Shown: piece by piece, positions 45,634-54,247 of the stretch | How positions within the stretch are numbered: the stretch's first letter is position 1 | Layout of the letters: each line of letters starts with the position of its first letter | Assembly (NCBI GenBank): GCA_017467405.1 | Contig: JAFTSH010000001.1 | Span: 831,123-895,122 of the forward strand | Length of the DNA: 64,000 bases | Direction of reading: 5' to 3' | From: Clostridia bacterium | Lineage (GTDB): Bacteria; Bacillota; Clostridia; Oscillospirales; Acutalibacteraceae | The notes under the pieces: generated by a model | What the model was told of the DNA's origin: nothing | What the model saw: only the letters and a program-made list of their open reading frames with translations | Database searches by the model: none | Made by a program: the position numbers and the translations under genes

Positions 45634-45668
45634 GAAAAAAAGACGAGAATTTTCAACAATTCTTCGTC
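45634..45668 (-). terminator. Terminator after the PHP gene
   Basis: GACGA-x-GAATT-type stem (10-11 bp with one bulge) and TTTTTTT on the minus strand, about 80 nt after the stop codon at 45749. Confidence 0.75.
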
Positions 45669-45748
45669 CTTTTCCTACCAAAGGGTAACGTATTTCTATT
45701 AGTGTCCTTAAGAACGCAACTCCGCGGCAAGGACTTTTTCTATGCAAA

Positions 45749-46612
45749 TCACAATGCAACGACGTTGCTCCACGCACGCTTACCGTCTGCGTTAACTACC
45801 TCAACACGAACCCACTTTTCATTTTTCTTAATTGTATATTCAAAATGCGTCAGATCTTCACCGCGCAAAACGCGGTCGGGAGTCCAGGCGAGATTAGAAA
45901 GAACGCCGATAATACTGCAGGGAGAGCACTCGACAATAACCTTGCCGTCAAACCTGACCTGCAAATCGGGACCCTGCGAAGCGTAATAATCGCCTTTTTT
46001 AATAGCTTCGATAAGCGCTTCATCGCTCAGTTCATCAGCCTTTACCATTATCCAACCTTTACGGTTGTCGCTGCCATCAAAATAGTGCGCGTCATCCGTT
46101 GCAAAAAGATTAAAATAAATCCCCGCATTGGCACAAACATCAACGAAGTAGTCTGAATACGCCCTCAGGCTTTGATGCGCCTCTGATACGGCGTTGTAGA
46201 TCTCCGTAGCTGCAAATCCGCTGAGCTCCGCAGCATCACGCACGGTATTAAGAGACCAGTCGGGATGCGCCAGAACCGCTATACCGCCGGCTTCCTTTAT
46301 CTTGTCGATAACCTGCTGACGTGTAGACGTGTTGGGAATCTGCGGGTCGTGCTTCATTCCTATTCCGAGAATATGCATTACTCCCGAAATAGTCTCAGCA
46401 CCCATATTGTACTCACAACCCGAAAGAATCTTTAATCCGGCAAGCTCCTGACTGCTTCCGAATTTCCAGTGATCTGTCAGAGCGATTGCATCGTACCCGT
46501 CAGCCTTATACTCTGCAGCAACGTCCTCAGGCGCCTTCCTGCCATCTGAAATGGTCGTGTGTATATGGAGACCGAGTTTGTAATACTTATTTCCTTGTTC
46601 GTCGACAATCAT
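45749..46612 (-). CDS. PHP-domain phosphoesterase
   Basis: 287-aa protein of the PHP superfamily. Metal-binding motifs: LHIHTTISDGRKAP (residues 16-29), ALTDHWKFG near residue 45, GCEYN near residue 64, AHPDWS near residue 117 and the late DDAH near residue 175. Related proteins include histidinol phosphatases and nucleotide phosphatases; the C-terminal 65-residue beta segment suggests a separate subgroup. Substrate unknown. Confidence 0.85.
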   Translation of the reverse strand: MIVDEQGNKYYKLGLHIHTTISDGRKAPEDVAAEYKADGYDAIALTDHWKFGSSQELAGLKILSGCEYNMGAETISGVMHILGIGMKHDPQIPNTSTRQQVIDKIKEAGGIAVLAHPDWSLNTVRDAAELSGFAATEIYNAVSEAHQSLRAYSDYFVDVCANAGIYFNLFATDDAHYFDGSDNRKGWIMVKADELSDEALIEAIKKGDYYASQGPDLQVRFDGKVIVECSPCSIIGVLSNLAWTPDRVLRGEDLTHFEYTIKKNEKWVRVEVVNADGKRAWSNVVAL

Positions 46613-46662
46613 TTGGTAATCTTCCTTTCAAAAACGTATAACGTTATCGTTATATATAAAAC

Positions 46663-47100
46663 TTATAAGTGCTCCTCTTTATCGTTTGGTGCACTGTCAA
46701 TAGACTTCCTGAAAACGAAAAAGCGCTGATAAAGATACTCCGCAACAAAGTTTATTATCATGGTACCGATTTCCACAAGATACTCATTTACCGGTCCTTG
46801 CGGTGCCGCAAGTTCTGCCGTCCACCAGGTGGAAAGCGGAGTAAACACGAGATAAAACGCAGCAACCTTAAGCATTGCTATCGGAATATTATTCGCTGAA
46901 TGAAATGTAAATTTACGGTTCAGGGTAAAGTTCCAGACAACAGAAAGTATAAGCGATAATAAATGTGAAAGCCACGGTGTCAGCCCTGCAATCTCAGCAA
47001 ACAAGGTGAAGCTTCCTATTTGAATAACGCCTGCACTCACCGAAAACAGTGTGAATTTTACCGTTCTGAGCAGTTCTTTCTTCTTTTCCGTCACTGTCAT
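46663..47100 (-). CDS. GtrA-family membrane protein
   Basis: 145-aa protein with four membrane helices and the GtrA pattern: FTLFSVSAGVIQIGSF-like first helix, the basic NFTLNRKFTFHS loop after helix 2 and a C-terminal NFVAEYLYQRFFVFR. GtrA proteins are thought to flip or help transfer lipid-linked sugars for cell-surface glycosylation. The partner glycosyltransferase is not adjacent. Confidence 0.85.
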   Translation of the reverse strand: MTVTEKKKELLRTVKFTLFSVSAGVIQIGSFTLFAEIAGLTPWLSHLLSLILSVVWNFTLNRKFTFHSANNIPIAMLKVAAFYLVFTPLSTWWTAELAAPQGPVNEYLVEIGTMIINFVAEYLYQRFFVFRKSIDSAPNDKEEHL

Positions 47101-47125
47101 TCTTCTTTCTCGTTATTGTTAAAGT

Positions 47126-48928
47126 TTATTTTCTGAGCGACGACGGCGTATAGCCGGGCATCTTAAGTGGTGCGTTGGCAGCAAAGGTTGTCCCCCATTC
47201 GCGCACGAAATCATCAACGCCCTGAATCAATATCTCTTTTGTGTACGGTTCCTTTTCAAGCGTAAAACGAACCTGGCTGTTTCTCTCCCCATCATATAAG
47301 GGCTGTGAACACGGATAAAACAAAATAGGTGCCTGTACGATTTGATAGTAATACAGTGGAACGTCCTCTACACCGTGGTGCGAAACCTGACACATATCAC
47401 TTTTCAAGTAACTGCCGAAAACGGATAATAACCAATACGCTCCGTCATCACCGACGTCACCCGTAAACATTGCACTGTAATTATCGTCGTACAGTCTTGT
47501 CACAACGCTCGTATTATTAAAGTCACCGCCACCCTTGCTGTCTGTTTTGTACAGATCGTAGGGCGAATAGAGAACCTCAAGTTTAAGGTTGCAGAAATTA
47601 AACTCCATACCCGTATAAAGAGCCAGCGTTTTGGCACCGTTGAACGAGGCGACGTCTGTTGCAAAACTTTCAGAACTCAGATATCCTGTATTACCGTCAA
47701 AGTTATAACTGTTTTTGTTAAGAGGCGCCACCGCTACATATTCCAACGTGATCTGATCAGCCATGTTCCTTGCAAAATACTGAAAGGTCGGGTAATGATC
47801 ATTATGAGAATGAGTCAGCACCCACGCGCGAACCAGAGGCTTGCCGGATCCGCTGTGATTCTTCTTCAGATACTCAATCATTTTGCTTGCATGATTGTTC
47901 TTGTTATTCGGTCCGCCGTCGTAAATAATGTAAGAACCGTCGGTAAGCTGAACGATGTAGGCCATTCCGTTAACGTTCACGGCATCCTTCACCTGATATA
48001 CACTGCACTTTTTATCGCCCTTCAAATTTTCGGGCACTAAAGGCGGCAAGCCGTCGGCACCTTTTTCCGAAAGAACGATATTCATCTCCTTCAGCTTGCT
48101 CAACCAATAAACGTGAACCAACGACGAGCCGTTTGTGAAGGTAGTAAATTTGTTTCCCGTCTTATCCGAGGTGCTGTAGATGGTGAAGCCGGCTTCGGTA
48201 TAATACGAACACGCGGTAAGAAAATCTTTTTCGGATCTGTTTTTATATGTATATAAACAAGAATTATCCCAGCAGGTATAAACGACGCCGTTCGTTCTGT
48301 ATTTATCGGGAAGTGAAAGCTTCAGCGGTTTTTCGCCTTTTCTTGCCGACATCACGACGCTGAAGCTATCTATAATCACGATCTTACCGTCGGTGCTCTT
48401 ATAGCAAACGTCTACTGCGTGCGAATCATTCAGGTCGCGCAGATCAATAACAACCTTCAGCGAAACAATGCCTTTATTATCTTTACAGGACGAATTCTTA
48501 AAAATCGGATTTCCGGAATCAACTCTGTATCCCGCCTCACCCGTCTCGCCTTTAACCTTTATCTTGGCATTATAGACAACGTAATCGCTATGGCTTTTGG
48601 ACATATCCACAAGGTTGTCCCAATATGCTCCCGACTGGACAAACTTCGTACCGTCGTCGCTCGGATCGTTTGAAAAAGACAAACTGTCAAAACTGACGCT
48701 GCTGACGATTTCTTTTTTATCATCCCATGCGGTAATGTTCAGTTGTCCGTGCATACCTTCATCAGACGCGTTGTCCGAATCCGCATCCGACAACGTATTT
48801 GATGCTTCAGAGTTGCTTGTTGATATATCCGTATTCTTTGATCCGCTAAAATCCGACTTGGTCCCACAGGCAACAAAGGTGACCAAGAGAGCTATCACAA
48901 TAAGAAGCGCCACGAAACGGGTTTTCAT
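47126..48928 (-). CDS. Lipoprotein with C-terminal metallo-beta-lactamase-fold hydrolase
   Basis: About 600-aa exported lipoprotein (start ATG at 48928; lipobox TFVAC at about residue 21). A Ser/Asp-rich linker and a roughly 250-residue beta-rich region precede an MBL-fold domain with the THSHNDHYPTF metal-binding motif near residue 370, GDVGDDGAYW (metal-ligand Asp) and a later VSHHGVED His motif, similar to ComEC/Rec2-type MBL domains. Substrate unknown; nucleotide or phosphodiester hydrolysis is possible. Confidence 0.8.
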   Translation of the reverse strand: MKTRFVALLIVIALLVTFVACGTKSDFSGSKNTDISTSNSEASNTLSDADSDNASDEGMHGQLNITAWDDKKEIVSSVSFDSLSFSNDPSDDGTKFVQSGAYWDNLVDMSKSHSDYVVYNAKIKVKGETGEAGYRVDSGNPIFKNSSCKDNKGIVSLKVVIDLRDLNDSHAVDVCYKSTDGKIVIIDSFSVVMSARKGEKPLKLSLPDKYRTNGVVYTCWDNSCLYTYKNRSEKDFLTACSYYTEAGFTIYSTSDKTGNKFTTFTNGSSLVHVYWLSKLKEMNIVLSEKGADGLPPLVPENLKGDKKCSVYQVKDAVNVNGMAYIVQLTDGSYIIYDGGPNNKNNHASKMIEYLKKNHSGSGKPLVRAWVLTHSHNDHYPTFQYFARNMADQITLEYVAVAPLNKNSYNFDGNTGYLSSESFATDVASFNGAKTLALYTGMEFNFCNLKLEVLYSPYDLYKTDSKGGGDFNNTSVVTRLYDDNYSAMFTGDVGDDGAYWLLSVFGSYLKSDMCQVSHHGVEDVPLYYYQIVQAPILFYPCSQPLYDGERNSQVRFTLEKEPYTKEILIQGVDDFVREWGTTFAANAPLKMPGYTPSSLRK

Positions 48929-48962
48929 AATGTCAGAACCTTTCATACATTGGTTTTTGTTA

Positions 48963-49894
48963 TTAGATCTTATTGATAGTAATATCCTTAAAGTTATCTA
49001 ACACAAGAACATCTTCTTTGCATTCAAGGAAATATTCCCTGTTATCTGCACATATCCTGTCACCACACAAATTAGTGGCTTTCACGGCAGGGGCAAGCAT
49101 GTGTATTCTAACCTTGTCACATATGTAGTTGAAATTCGAAATGCTGAAATTATCCATGTGCGATTCAAGCATCAAGGCTTTACGGGGAACCGACTTTGTT
49201 CCGCCAAAAAGCCTTCAGGAGCTGACAGCACGGGATAACAGGTGAAGTTTTCGATGTGTATATCGCTGATCTTACCAACGCCGTTTGGATAATCACTTTC
49301 ATTGAAAAGAGGAGTTCGGCAATATCTCGCCGCATCGGCGTTAATTGCATAACAACGGAATCCGCTGAAAACATTCTTGAAACGGATATTTTTTATTTCA
49401 GGCGTAAGACTCAGCATTCTTATGATCGTGTGGCAGCTTTCGGTAAAAATGTTTTCAAAGGTAATATCTTCGATCGTATCACGGCACAAGTCGAGGTTTT
49501 CCACACGCTCAATCGAATCGTCTGCATTTAATGCAATCATATCGTCATTTGTTTGACCGTAGGATAAGGCTCTTATATTTTTAACCTTTCCGTGTCTGAC
49601 GTCACCGCCAAAGTGCAGACCGTCCTGATTGGCGCCGAACGAATCGCAAAGAAAATCAATGTTTTCAATTTGGAAATTGTGTACCTTACAAAGACGAACG
49701 TAATACGTAACCGTATTGGTGAGCATCATATCCCGAAGCTCCAGCTGAACCAATTTTTAAGGTTTGCGAAATCAAATATATACCCTGCGGTACGGTAACG
49801 GTACTCGCTCCTGCGTCCAAGGCTCCTGGAAGGCAAAATAATCATCGTGAATTCCATCACCATAAGCGCCAAACTCCAAAACAGATATTTTCAT
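48963..49894 (-). pseudogene. Decayed glycoside hydrolase family 28 / pectate-lyase-fold gene
   Basis: The reverse strand starts with MKISVLEFGAYGDGIHDD, the classic opening of pectinase-fold proteins, at the ATG at 49894. After FAFQ a one-base deletion shifts the frame (the correct continuation ALDAGASTVTVPQGIYLIS is in another frame). A stretch of the expected middle is missing, then a 190-codon piece continues with NQDGLHFGGDVRHG and NDDMIALNADD (the catalytic-Asp region of GH28). A second one-base deletion near 49175 breaks the frame before the C-terminal piece ending at 48963. Two frameshifts plus an internal deletion mark it as dead. Confidence 0.8.
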
Positions 49895-49945
49895 TTTAAC
49901 GTTTCCTTTTTGTTTCATCACACAACTAAACGTGGCTTTAATAAA

Positions 49946-49971
49946 ACCGGTCTGAAAACCTGATTTTTTTA
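49946..49971. repeat. Partial copy of the hairpin-array tail
   Basis: ACCGGTCTGAAAACCTGATTTTTTTA matches the last part of the tails at 53500-53524 and 54226-54247 and contains the stop codon of the downstream-reading minus gene (49969). Indicates that the 340-aa gene also ended in a tail copy. Confidence 0.6.
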
Positions 49972-50991
49972 ATTTATTATAACATCTTCATATTTACCGT
50001 CAACAGAATAACGTCTTATACCGTCAAAATCCGTTGATGATACATATACTTCATCGTCTGAACCAACAAACAATTCGTTATAACCACTTAATTCAGCAAT
50101 TTTTTCTATAGTTAGGTTGTAAATATTAAAGCGGTAAATAATTTCGGTAGAAACTGAAGCATCTGCCTTGCCATCAGCACGTAAAAAAGCATATTTGTCG
50201 TATGCAATAAGTTCGCGTATTGCACCTTTAAAGTTATAGCTTATCAATGAGGAATTTTCATATTTATAAATATGTATTTCCGACTCTTTATTCATTTCAT
50301 CTTTTGAAACAAGCGTAATATATTTAGAGTTGAAATTTACATAACATGAATATTCTTCATATATCTCAGCTTCCAACTCAAATCTGCCAAGCAAATTTAT
50401 TTGTTCACTTTCGATGCTATATCCATAAATGCTGTATTCATTGTCTTTCTTTGTAATAAAATTCAATTTTCCTTCTACTATTCCACAAGCAAAAACTTCG
50501 TTTGCCACCGTCTTTTGTTTACCCGTATCCGGCGATATCATAACTACATCTTTGACGAGTGTATCATTGTCTCCGATTTCGACATATATAACATCATCAA
50601 CGACATAGTAATTATATATTCTTTCTACACTTATCGTGGCTATCTTTTTACTTTTTTGGGTCACTAAATCATATTCAAAAAATTCAAATCCCGATGAAAT
50701 ACCGTCATCATAATAAAACAGTTTGTCATTATACACATGAGTGCCATAGCTATAAGAGAGGGTTGTTATTTTGTGTTTTCCTTTTGTATCTATTACGTAC
50801 AAATCAAAACCGAAATTATGTTTCACGAAGCAGACAACATCGTTGGTGATAGACAAACATCCCCCGGTGGTAATGTTGTTATAATTCAATTTGATCGTAT
50901 CTTGCTTTACGTAAACTTGATTTTTATCACAAGAACAAAGCGTAAGCAGCGTAATGATAACTAATGCAATACAAATAATTCTTTTTGACAT
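49969..50991 (-). CDS. Putative lipoprotein, beta-propeller-like
   Basis: 340-aa exported lipoprotein; signal peptide with lipobox LTLCSC (Cys at residue 20). The rest is rich in short beta strands with repeating Y-x-I/V-D and LSYSYG-type elements, similar in texture to DUF5050-like propellers. No enzymatic motif. AT-rich compared with genes left of it. SD AAGGCGGTGATTGG before the ATG is the same SD type as in the next three genes to the right. Confidence 0.65.
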   Translation of the reverse strand: MSKRIICIALVIITLLTLCSCDKNQVYVKQDTIKLNYNNITTGGCLSITNDVVCFVKHNFGFDLYVIDTKGKHKITTLSYSYGTHVYNDKLFYYDDGISSGFEFFEYDLVTQKSKKIATISVERIYNYYVVDDVIYVEIGDNDTLVKDVVMISPDTGKQKTVANEVFACGIVEGKLNFITKKDNEYSIYGYSIESEQINLLGRFELEAEIYEEYSCYVNFNSKYITLVSKDEMNKESEIHIYKYENSSLISYNFKGAIRELIAYDKYAFLRADGKADASVSTEIIYRFNIYNLTIEKIAELSGYNELFVGSDDEVYVSSTDFDGIRRYSVDGKYEDVIIN

Positions 50992-51434
50992 CCAATCACC
51001 GCCTTGGGTATATTGTATGCTTGTGTTAAGTTGGGGACAAATCTACACCCTGGCTCCCTCTGACGAGGGAGCTGTCAGCGAAGCTGACTGAGGGAGAGAA
51101 AACTACCCCTCCGTCAAAACTTCGTTTTGCCACCTCCCCTGACAAGTGGAGGTACCCATTTTCAACTTGTGGCAGTCATTTCCACAAGTTGTAAATTCCG
51201 CATAACAACAAGTTTTTTCTTATATTTAATATAACATTTTTTATTATTATTTTCAAGTTATATATGTAAATAGAGTTATCCCGAAAATACGAGATAACTC
51301 TTTTTTGATGGTATGACAAAAATCATACCGAAACATTGAAAATCATACCAAAGAAAATGCAGTTAAATACTTTGTTTTTAAGCAGTAAATCTGCCGAAAG
51401 TATGACGGCTATTCCTGCCTTGTCTTTGTCGGAG
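50992..51434. other. Intergenic region with composite hairpin repeat and hairpin pair
   Basis: 51050-51200 holds a chain of short hairpins (GCTCCCTC-TGAC-GAGGGAGC, GTCAGC-GAA-GCTGAC, CAAAAC-TTC-GTTTTG, an imperfect CCACCTCCCCT repeat, AACTTGT/ACAAGTT), a common style of dispersed repeat in Oscillospirales. 51272-51306 is a 9-bp hairpin with TTTTTT on the plus strand. 51309-51350 carries GGTATGA-TCATACC and a second AAAATCATACC. No coding potential with an SD. Confidence 0.65.
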
Positions 51435-52265
51435 TCACTTCAACCTTATTTCAATATAATGATTTTTTGGTAAACCTATATCACAAGCATTTTTGTAAAT
51501 CTCTTTGGCTGTTTGAATCTCGCCGTTATAAATAAAAGCATTTATTGCAGAATTTATACCAACAACGGATTGTTTATGCATATCAAATGGTGTCACAAAA
51601 CTTCGCCACTCACCAATTAAATAGCCGTTAGTAGTTTTAGGATGTGATAAACCGTCAAATAGATTGTCACATAAACTCTTTAATTCTATTTTATCAAACG
51701 ATGAAAACCTCGACACAAGCGAAAGATATATAACTTTATAAAACTGATATTCGGGTGTGTGTTTCACTTTTTGAAGGAACTTTTCAAAGTTTAACTTTGC
51801 AGACTCAAGGTTGCAATGTGTATGAGATAAAATAGGATTTTTGTATAATGCGGCTCTATGAGCGTTAAACTCCACAAAATAATTATTACTATCAAGATTT
51901 TGCTCAAAAGCTTCTCTATATAGCGTCCACCAAAAATCAGAATAGCCATCTTTTTCAAGGGTTAATCTTTGTGTTGCATCACAAACCAACCAATATAAAT
52001 AACGACAATTTTCAGACTTAATATGCTCATAAAAAGTTTGATGATTACACATTAGAGCATAACCATCTTTAATCAGGGCATAGTTATCAGAAATATTCCA
52101 GTAGCAAAAGCCTATATCTTCAAATTCAGAAACTTCACTATTTTCCACAACAGCTTTCAGGTAATGGATTAGTTGTAAATCTTTTTCTTTCTCTTCAGAT
52201 GTCATAGCAAAACGTTGTCCTGTAGCCTTTAATTCGATAAAACGTTTTTTTATCTGCTCATCCAT
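51435..52265 (-). CDS. Hypothetical protein, accessory
   Basis: 276-aa soluble, alpha-helical, Tyr/Phe/Asn-rich protein with no signal peptide and no motif I recognise (Cys at residues 53, 73, 84, 93, 151). Its own promoter lies at 52307-52335. Composition is AT-rich, in line with the accessory neighbourhood between the GH28 pseudogene and the recombinases. Confidence 0.65.
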   Translation of the reverse strand: MDEQIKKRFIELKATGQRFAMTSEEKEKDLQLIHYLKAVVENSEVSEFEDIGFCYWNISDNYALIKDGYALMCNHQTFYEHIKSENCRYLYWLVCDATQRLTLEKDGYSDFWWTLYREAFEQNLDSNNYFVEFNAHRAALYKNPILSHTHCNLESAKLNFEKFLQKVKHTPEYQFYKVIYLSLVSRFSSFDKIELKSLCDNLFDGLSHPKTTNGYLIGEWRSFVTPFDMHKQSVVGINSAINAFIYNGEIQTAKEIYKNACDIGLPKNHYIEIRLK

Positions 52266-52306
52266 ATAAATATCACCATACGCTTATATCATATCTTGTT
52301 ACACAT

Positions 52307-52335
52307 ATTTTACCAAAGTATCTATGGGATTACAA
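52307..52335 (-). promoter_or_regulatory. Promoter of the 276-aa accessory gene
   Basis: On the minus strand TTGTAA, 17-nt spacer, TAAAAT, about 42 nt before the ATG at 52265. Confidence 0.6.
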
Positions 52336-52454
52336 GTCTTGTAAAATTAGGCATTTTGTGGTATAATATATATGCAAAATGATATACTGGATTATATTAA
52401 AACCGCTACAAGAGAAACTCGTAGTGGCTAATTTTGTCCCTATTGTACCTCAAC

Positions 52455-52727
52455 CATAGCATAAAGGCGGCAATAAATCAACGGCTTGCCGTTGTATATC
52501 ATCAATTCCGCAAGGAATTGCATATCATCAAAACGAAGTTTTGTATATCATCATTGCGAAAGTTTTTTGATACAAGCTAAATCGTGATGATATACAGTCC
52601 TAACGGACTGATGATATACCATTGCTTTTGCAATGGATAAAAAAATACTTGTTCCGAAGAACGAGTATTTTTTGGGTAGTTTGAACTTAATGACACGAAT
52701 TAAATGTGCCTGAAAATCTGATTTTCT
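52455..52727. repeat. Hairpin array A
   Basis: Alternates different small hairpins with a constant word. Left half: ACGGC-TT-GCCGT, AATTCC-GCAA-GGAATT, AAAAC-GAA-GTTTT separated by GTATATCATC (52494, 52521 with one change, 52543). Right half: AGTCC-TAAC-GGACT and CATTGC-TTTT-GCAATG preceded by GATGATATAC (52586, 52610), the reverse complement of the left word. A 14-bp symmetric terminator-like hairpin (52641-52672) and a diverged tail follow. Left end carries AGCATAAAGGCGG, shared with arrays B and C. Confidence 0.85.
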
Positions 52728-52744
52728 TTTGCAAATTTCAGCAA

Positions 52745-53212
52745 TTATATTTGCACAAAAGATAATATTTCAAAATACAAAGAAAGTAGTAAAAGCGGTA
52801 TTCCAAGAATATATGTCATCCTTTTCTCCGCCACTTTATCTCTTCCCGTATCCTGAACTGAATAAAACATTATAATCATAAAACAAATCGGTAGACATAA
52901 AGGCAGAAAAAGCACGGTAGAAATTCCATTGCTTAAAACATATCTAAAAGCATCAACAACTACAAGATCTAGCACAATAGAACATCCGCAGAAAATTAGT
53001 GCTTTATTCATATTGTTGGGTAACTGATCCTTAAAACACTTTTGCAAAACCTTGATAACTATAGGAACAAATAATAGACGTAAATAAATATGTAGAATTG
53101 CATCAATAACAAAAGTTTTTATCGTTAAGGAGAGAACACCAAGTAGAATCAAAATTGCTGCAGTTGCAATAATAGCCCAAGTAATTGTATTACGTTTTTT
53201 CGTCTCAGACAT
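52745..53212 (-). CDS. Hypothetical membrane protein, accessory
   Basis: About 155-aa protein from the ATG at 53212 (GGTGGTGATTAT upstream). Four hydrophobic segments at about residues 10-33, 38-56, 75-115 and 135-153. No family recognised. The gene starts at the left end of hairpin array B, from which a TGCTATAAT extended -10 box reads toward it, and ends beside array A. Confidence 0.65.
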   Translation of the reverse strand: MSETKKRNTITWAIIATAAILILLGVLSLTIKTFVIDAILHIYLRLLFVPIVIKVLQKCFKDQLPNNMNKALIFCGCSIVLDLVVVDAFRYVLSNGISTVLFLPLCLPICFMIIMFYSVQDTGRDKVAEKRMTYILGIPLLLLSLYFEILSFVQI

Positions 53213-53230
53213 ATAATCACCACCTTTTTG

Positions 53231-53240
53231 TATTATAGCA
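53231..53240 (-). promoter_or_regulatory. Extended -10 box at the left end of array B
   Basis: On the minus strand TGCTATAAT, about 20 nt before the ATG at 53212, followed by the AGGTGGTGATTAT SD. No clear -35; an extended -10 promoter does not need one. The same sequence occurs before the gene at 54001. Confidence 0.5.
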
Positions 53241-53520
53241 TAAAAGCGGTGGAGGCGCAAGATTTAGTGAAATCGTGCTGACGCACAGTGAAATCAAAGG
53301 CTATGCCTTTGGTGAAATCGAAACCTTGCGGTTTCGGTGAAATTAAATCCGTCCCTAACCCGACGAAATCGGATTTCACCGCGAAGCGATTTCACCCATC
53401 GAAGATGGATTTATCCCGTCCGTTAGGACGGATTTAGTTGAAAAAAGTCCTGTTCTTTCGAACAGGACTTTTTTCTGGGACCGACACTCAAAATGGAACC
53501 GGTCTAAAAACCTGATTTTC
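53231..53520. repeat. Hairpin array B
   Basis: Constant word GTGAAATC at 53267, 53288, 53312 and (partly) 53337 in the left half, and (G)ATTTCAC at 53372 and 53389 in the right half. Between them: GTGC-TGAC-GCAC, AAAGGC-TAT-GCCTTT, GAAACC-TTGC-GGTTTC, CGC-GAA-GCG, CCATC-GAA-GATGG, CCGTCC-GTTA-GGACGG. A 15-bp terminator-like hairpin (53441-53475) and the GGGACCGACACTCAAAATGG tail (53478-53520) follow. Left end ATTATAGCATAAAAGCGG. Confidence 0.88.
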
Positions 53521-53521
53521 T

Positions 53522-54001
53522 TTATTTTCTCTTATTAATTTCTTTAACTAAACTGCGGTTTGCGTTCCAAACCGTAATTTCAAAATTTTCTCCCGAAATT
53601 ATTACTCTTGATAATCGTTTTGCACCTACTCCTAATCTAGATGGTATGTATTCAACATTTTTAATCTCGTTATATTCAAGATAACCATTTGTTTTGTTAT
53701 GTCTTGAATTTATTCTTGTTTCGGCACTAAAATAATACAATTTATCTTCTGATAAAACACATAAAATTTTCCCAAAAACAAACTTATTTAAAATTGCCAA
53801 CAAAATAAATGGCGAAAAGCAAGTTATTAGTATACCACTATTTAACAAATTATCAAGAAAGTTTTTTATATCAAAAAGAGAGTAAATAGTATAACCCGCA
53901 ACAACAATAAACAGACCAACAAGAATTGCATCAAAGTATTGCTCTCTGATTTTTTTACCGTCTATATCTTTTGCAACTAAATTTTTATTGTTTCTTGGCA
54001 T
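53522..54001 (-). CDS. Hypothetical membrane protein with PH-like C-terminal domain
   Basis: 159-aa protein: basic N-terminus, two hydrophobic segments (about residues 25-45 and 52-78) and a C-terminal beta-rich part (KLYYFSAETRINSR, GYLEYNEIKNVEYI, RVIISGENFEITV) that resembles bacterial PH-like (YdbS/DUF304-type) domains. Its stop codon lies in the end of the array B tail and its start next to the left end of array C. Function unknown. Confidence 0.65.
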   Translation of the reverse strand: MPRNNKNLVAKDIDGKKIREQYFDAILVGLFIVVAGYTIYSLFDIKNFLDNLLNSGILITCFSPFILLAILNKFVFGKILCVLSEDKLYYFSAETRINSRHNKTNGYLEYNEIKNVEYIPSRLGVGAKRLSRVIISGENFEITVWNANRSLVKEINKRK

Positions 54002-54021
54002 TAATTATCACCGCCTTAGGT

Positions 54022-54033
54022 GTATTATAGCAT
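54022..54033 (-). promoter_or_regulatory. Extended -10 box at the left end of array C
   Basis: On the minus strand TTATGCTATAATACACC, about 25 nt before the ATG at 54001, with SD AAGGCGGTGAT between. Same arrangement as upstream of 53212. Confidence 0.5.
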
Positions 54034-54247
54034 AAAAGCGGCAAAGCCGCAATAATTATTCATTATTCATCAGCGCAAGCGACTTCAATATTCATTATTC
54101 ATTCGAAAATCCGTTCACTCTTAATGAATAATGAATGATGAAAAATGAATAGTGAATAATCCAAACAAAAATCCGTCCACTTTCGTGAACGGATTTTTGT
54201 TTGGGACCGACACTCAAAATGGAACCGGTCTTAAACACTTGATTTTA
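54022..54247. repeat. Hairpin array C
   Basis: Same plan as arrays A and B with a third constant word: ATTATTCATTATTCAT-type repeats in the left half and their reverse complement (ATGAATAATGAATGATG) in the right half. Inner hairpins are poorer (AGCGCAAGCG, weak others). Terminator-like hairpin with CAAAAATCCGT / ACGGATTTTTG (54166-54199) and a tail 54203-54246 that matches the array B tail almost base for base until TGATTTT. Left end ATTATAGCATAAAAGCGG at 54024. Confidence 0.85.

Larger units (their letters stand above)
45444..45748. other. Intergenic region between the HTH gene and the PHP gene
   Basis: Holds the HTH gene promoter (45486-45514, minus), the PHP-gene terminator (45634-45668, minus) and a GTCCTT...AAGGAC inverted repeat near 45705-45735 followed by TTTTTC on the plus strand. 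The AT-rich remainder shows no ORF with an SD. Confidence 0.6.

Noticed and set aside
49172-49753. 193-aa intact gene
   Set aside because: Frame analysis shows it is the middle part of a frameshifted GH28 gene that starts at 49894.
52455-54247. CRISPR array
   Set aside because: The constant word is only 7-10 nt, inverted midway, and the variable parts are hairpins instead of unrelated spacers; no cas genes in the window.
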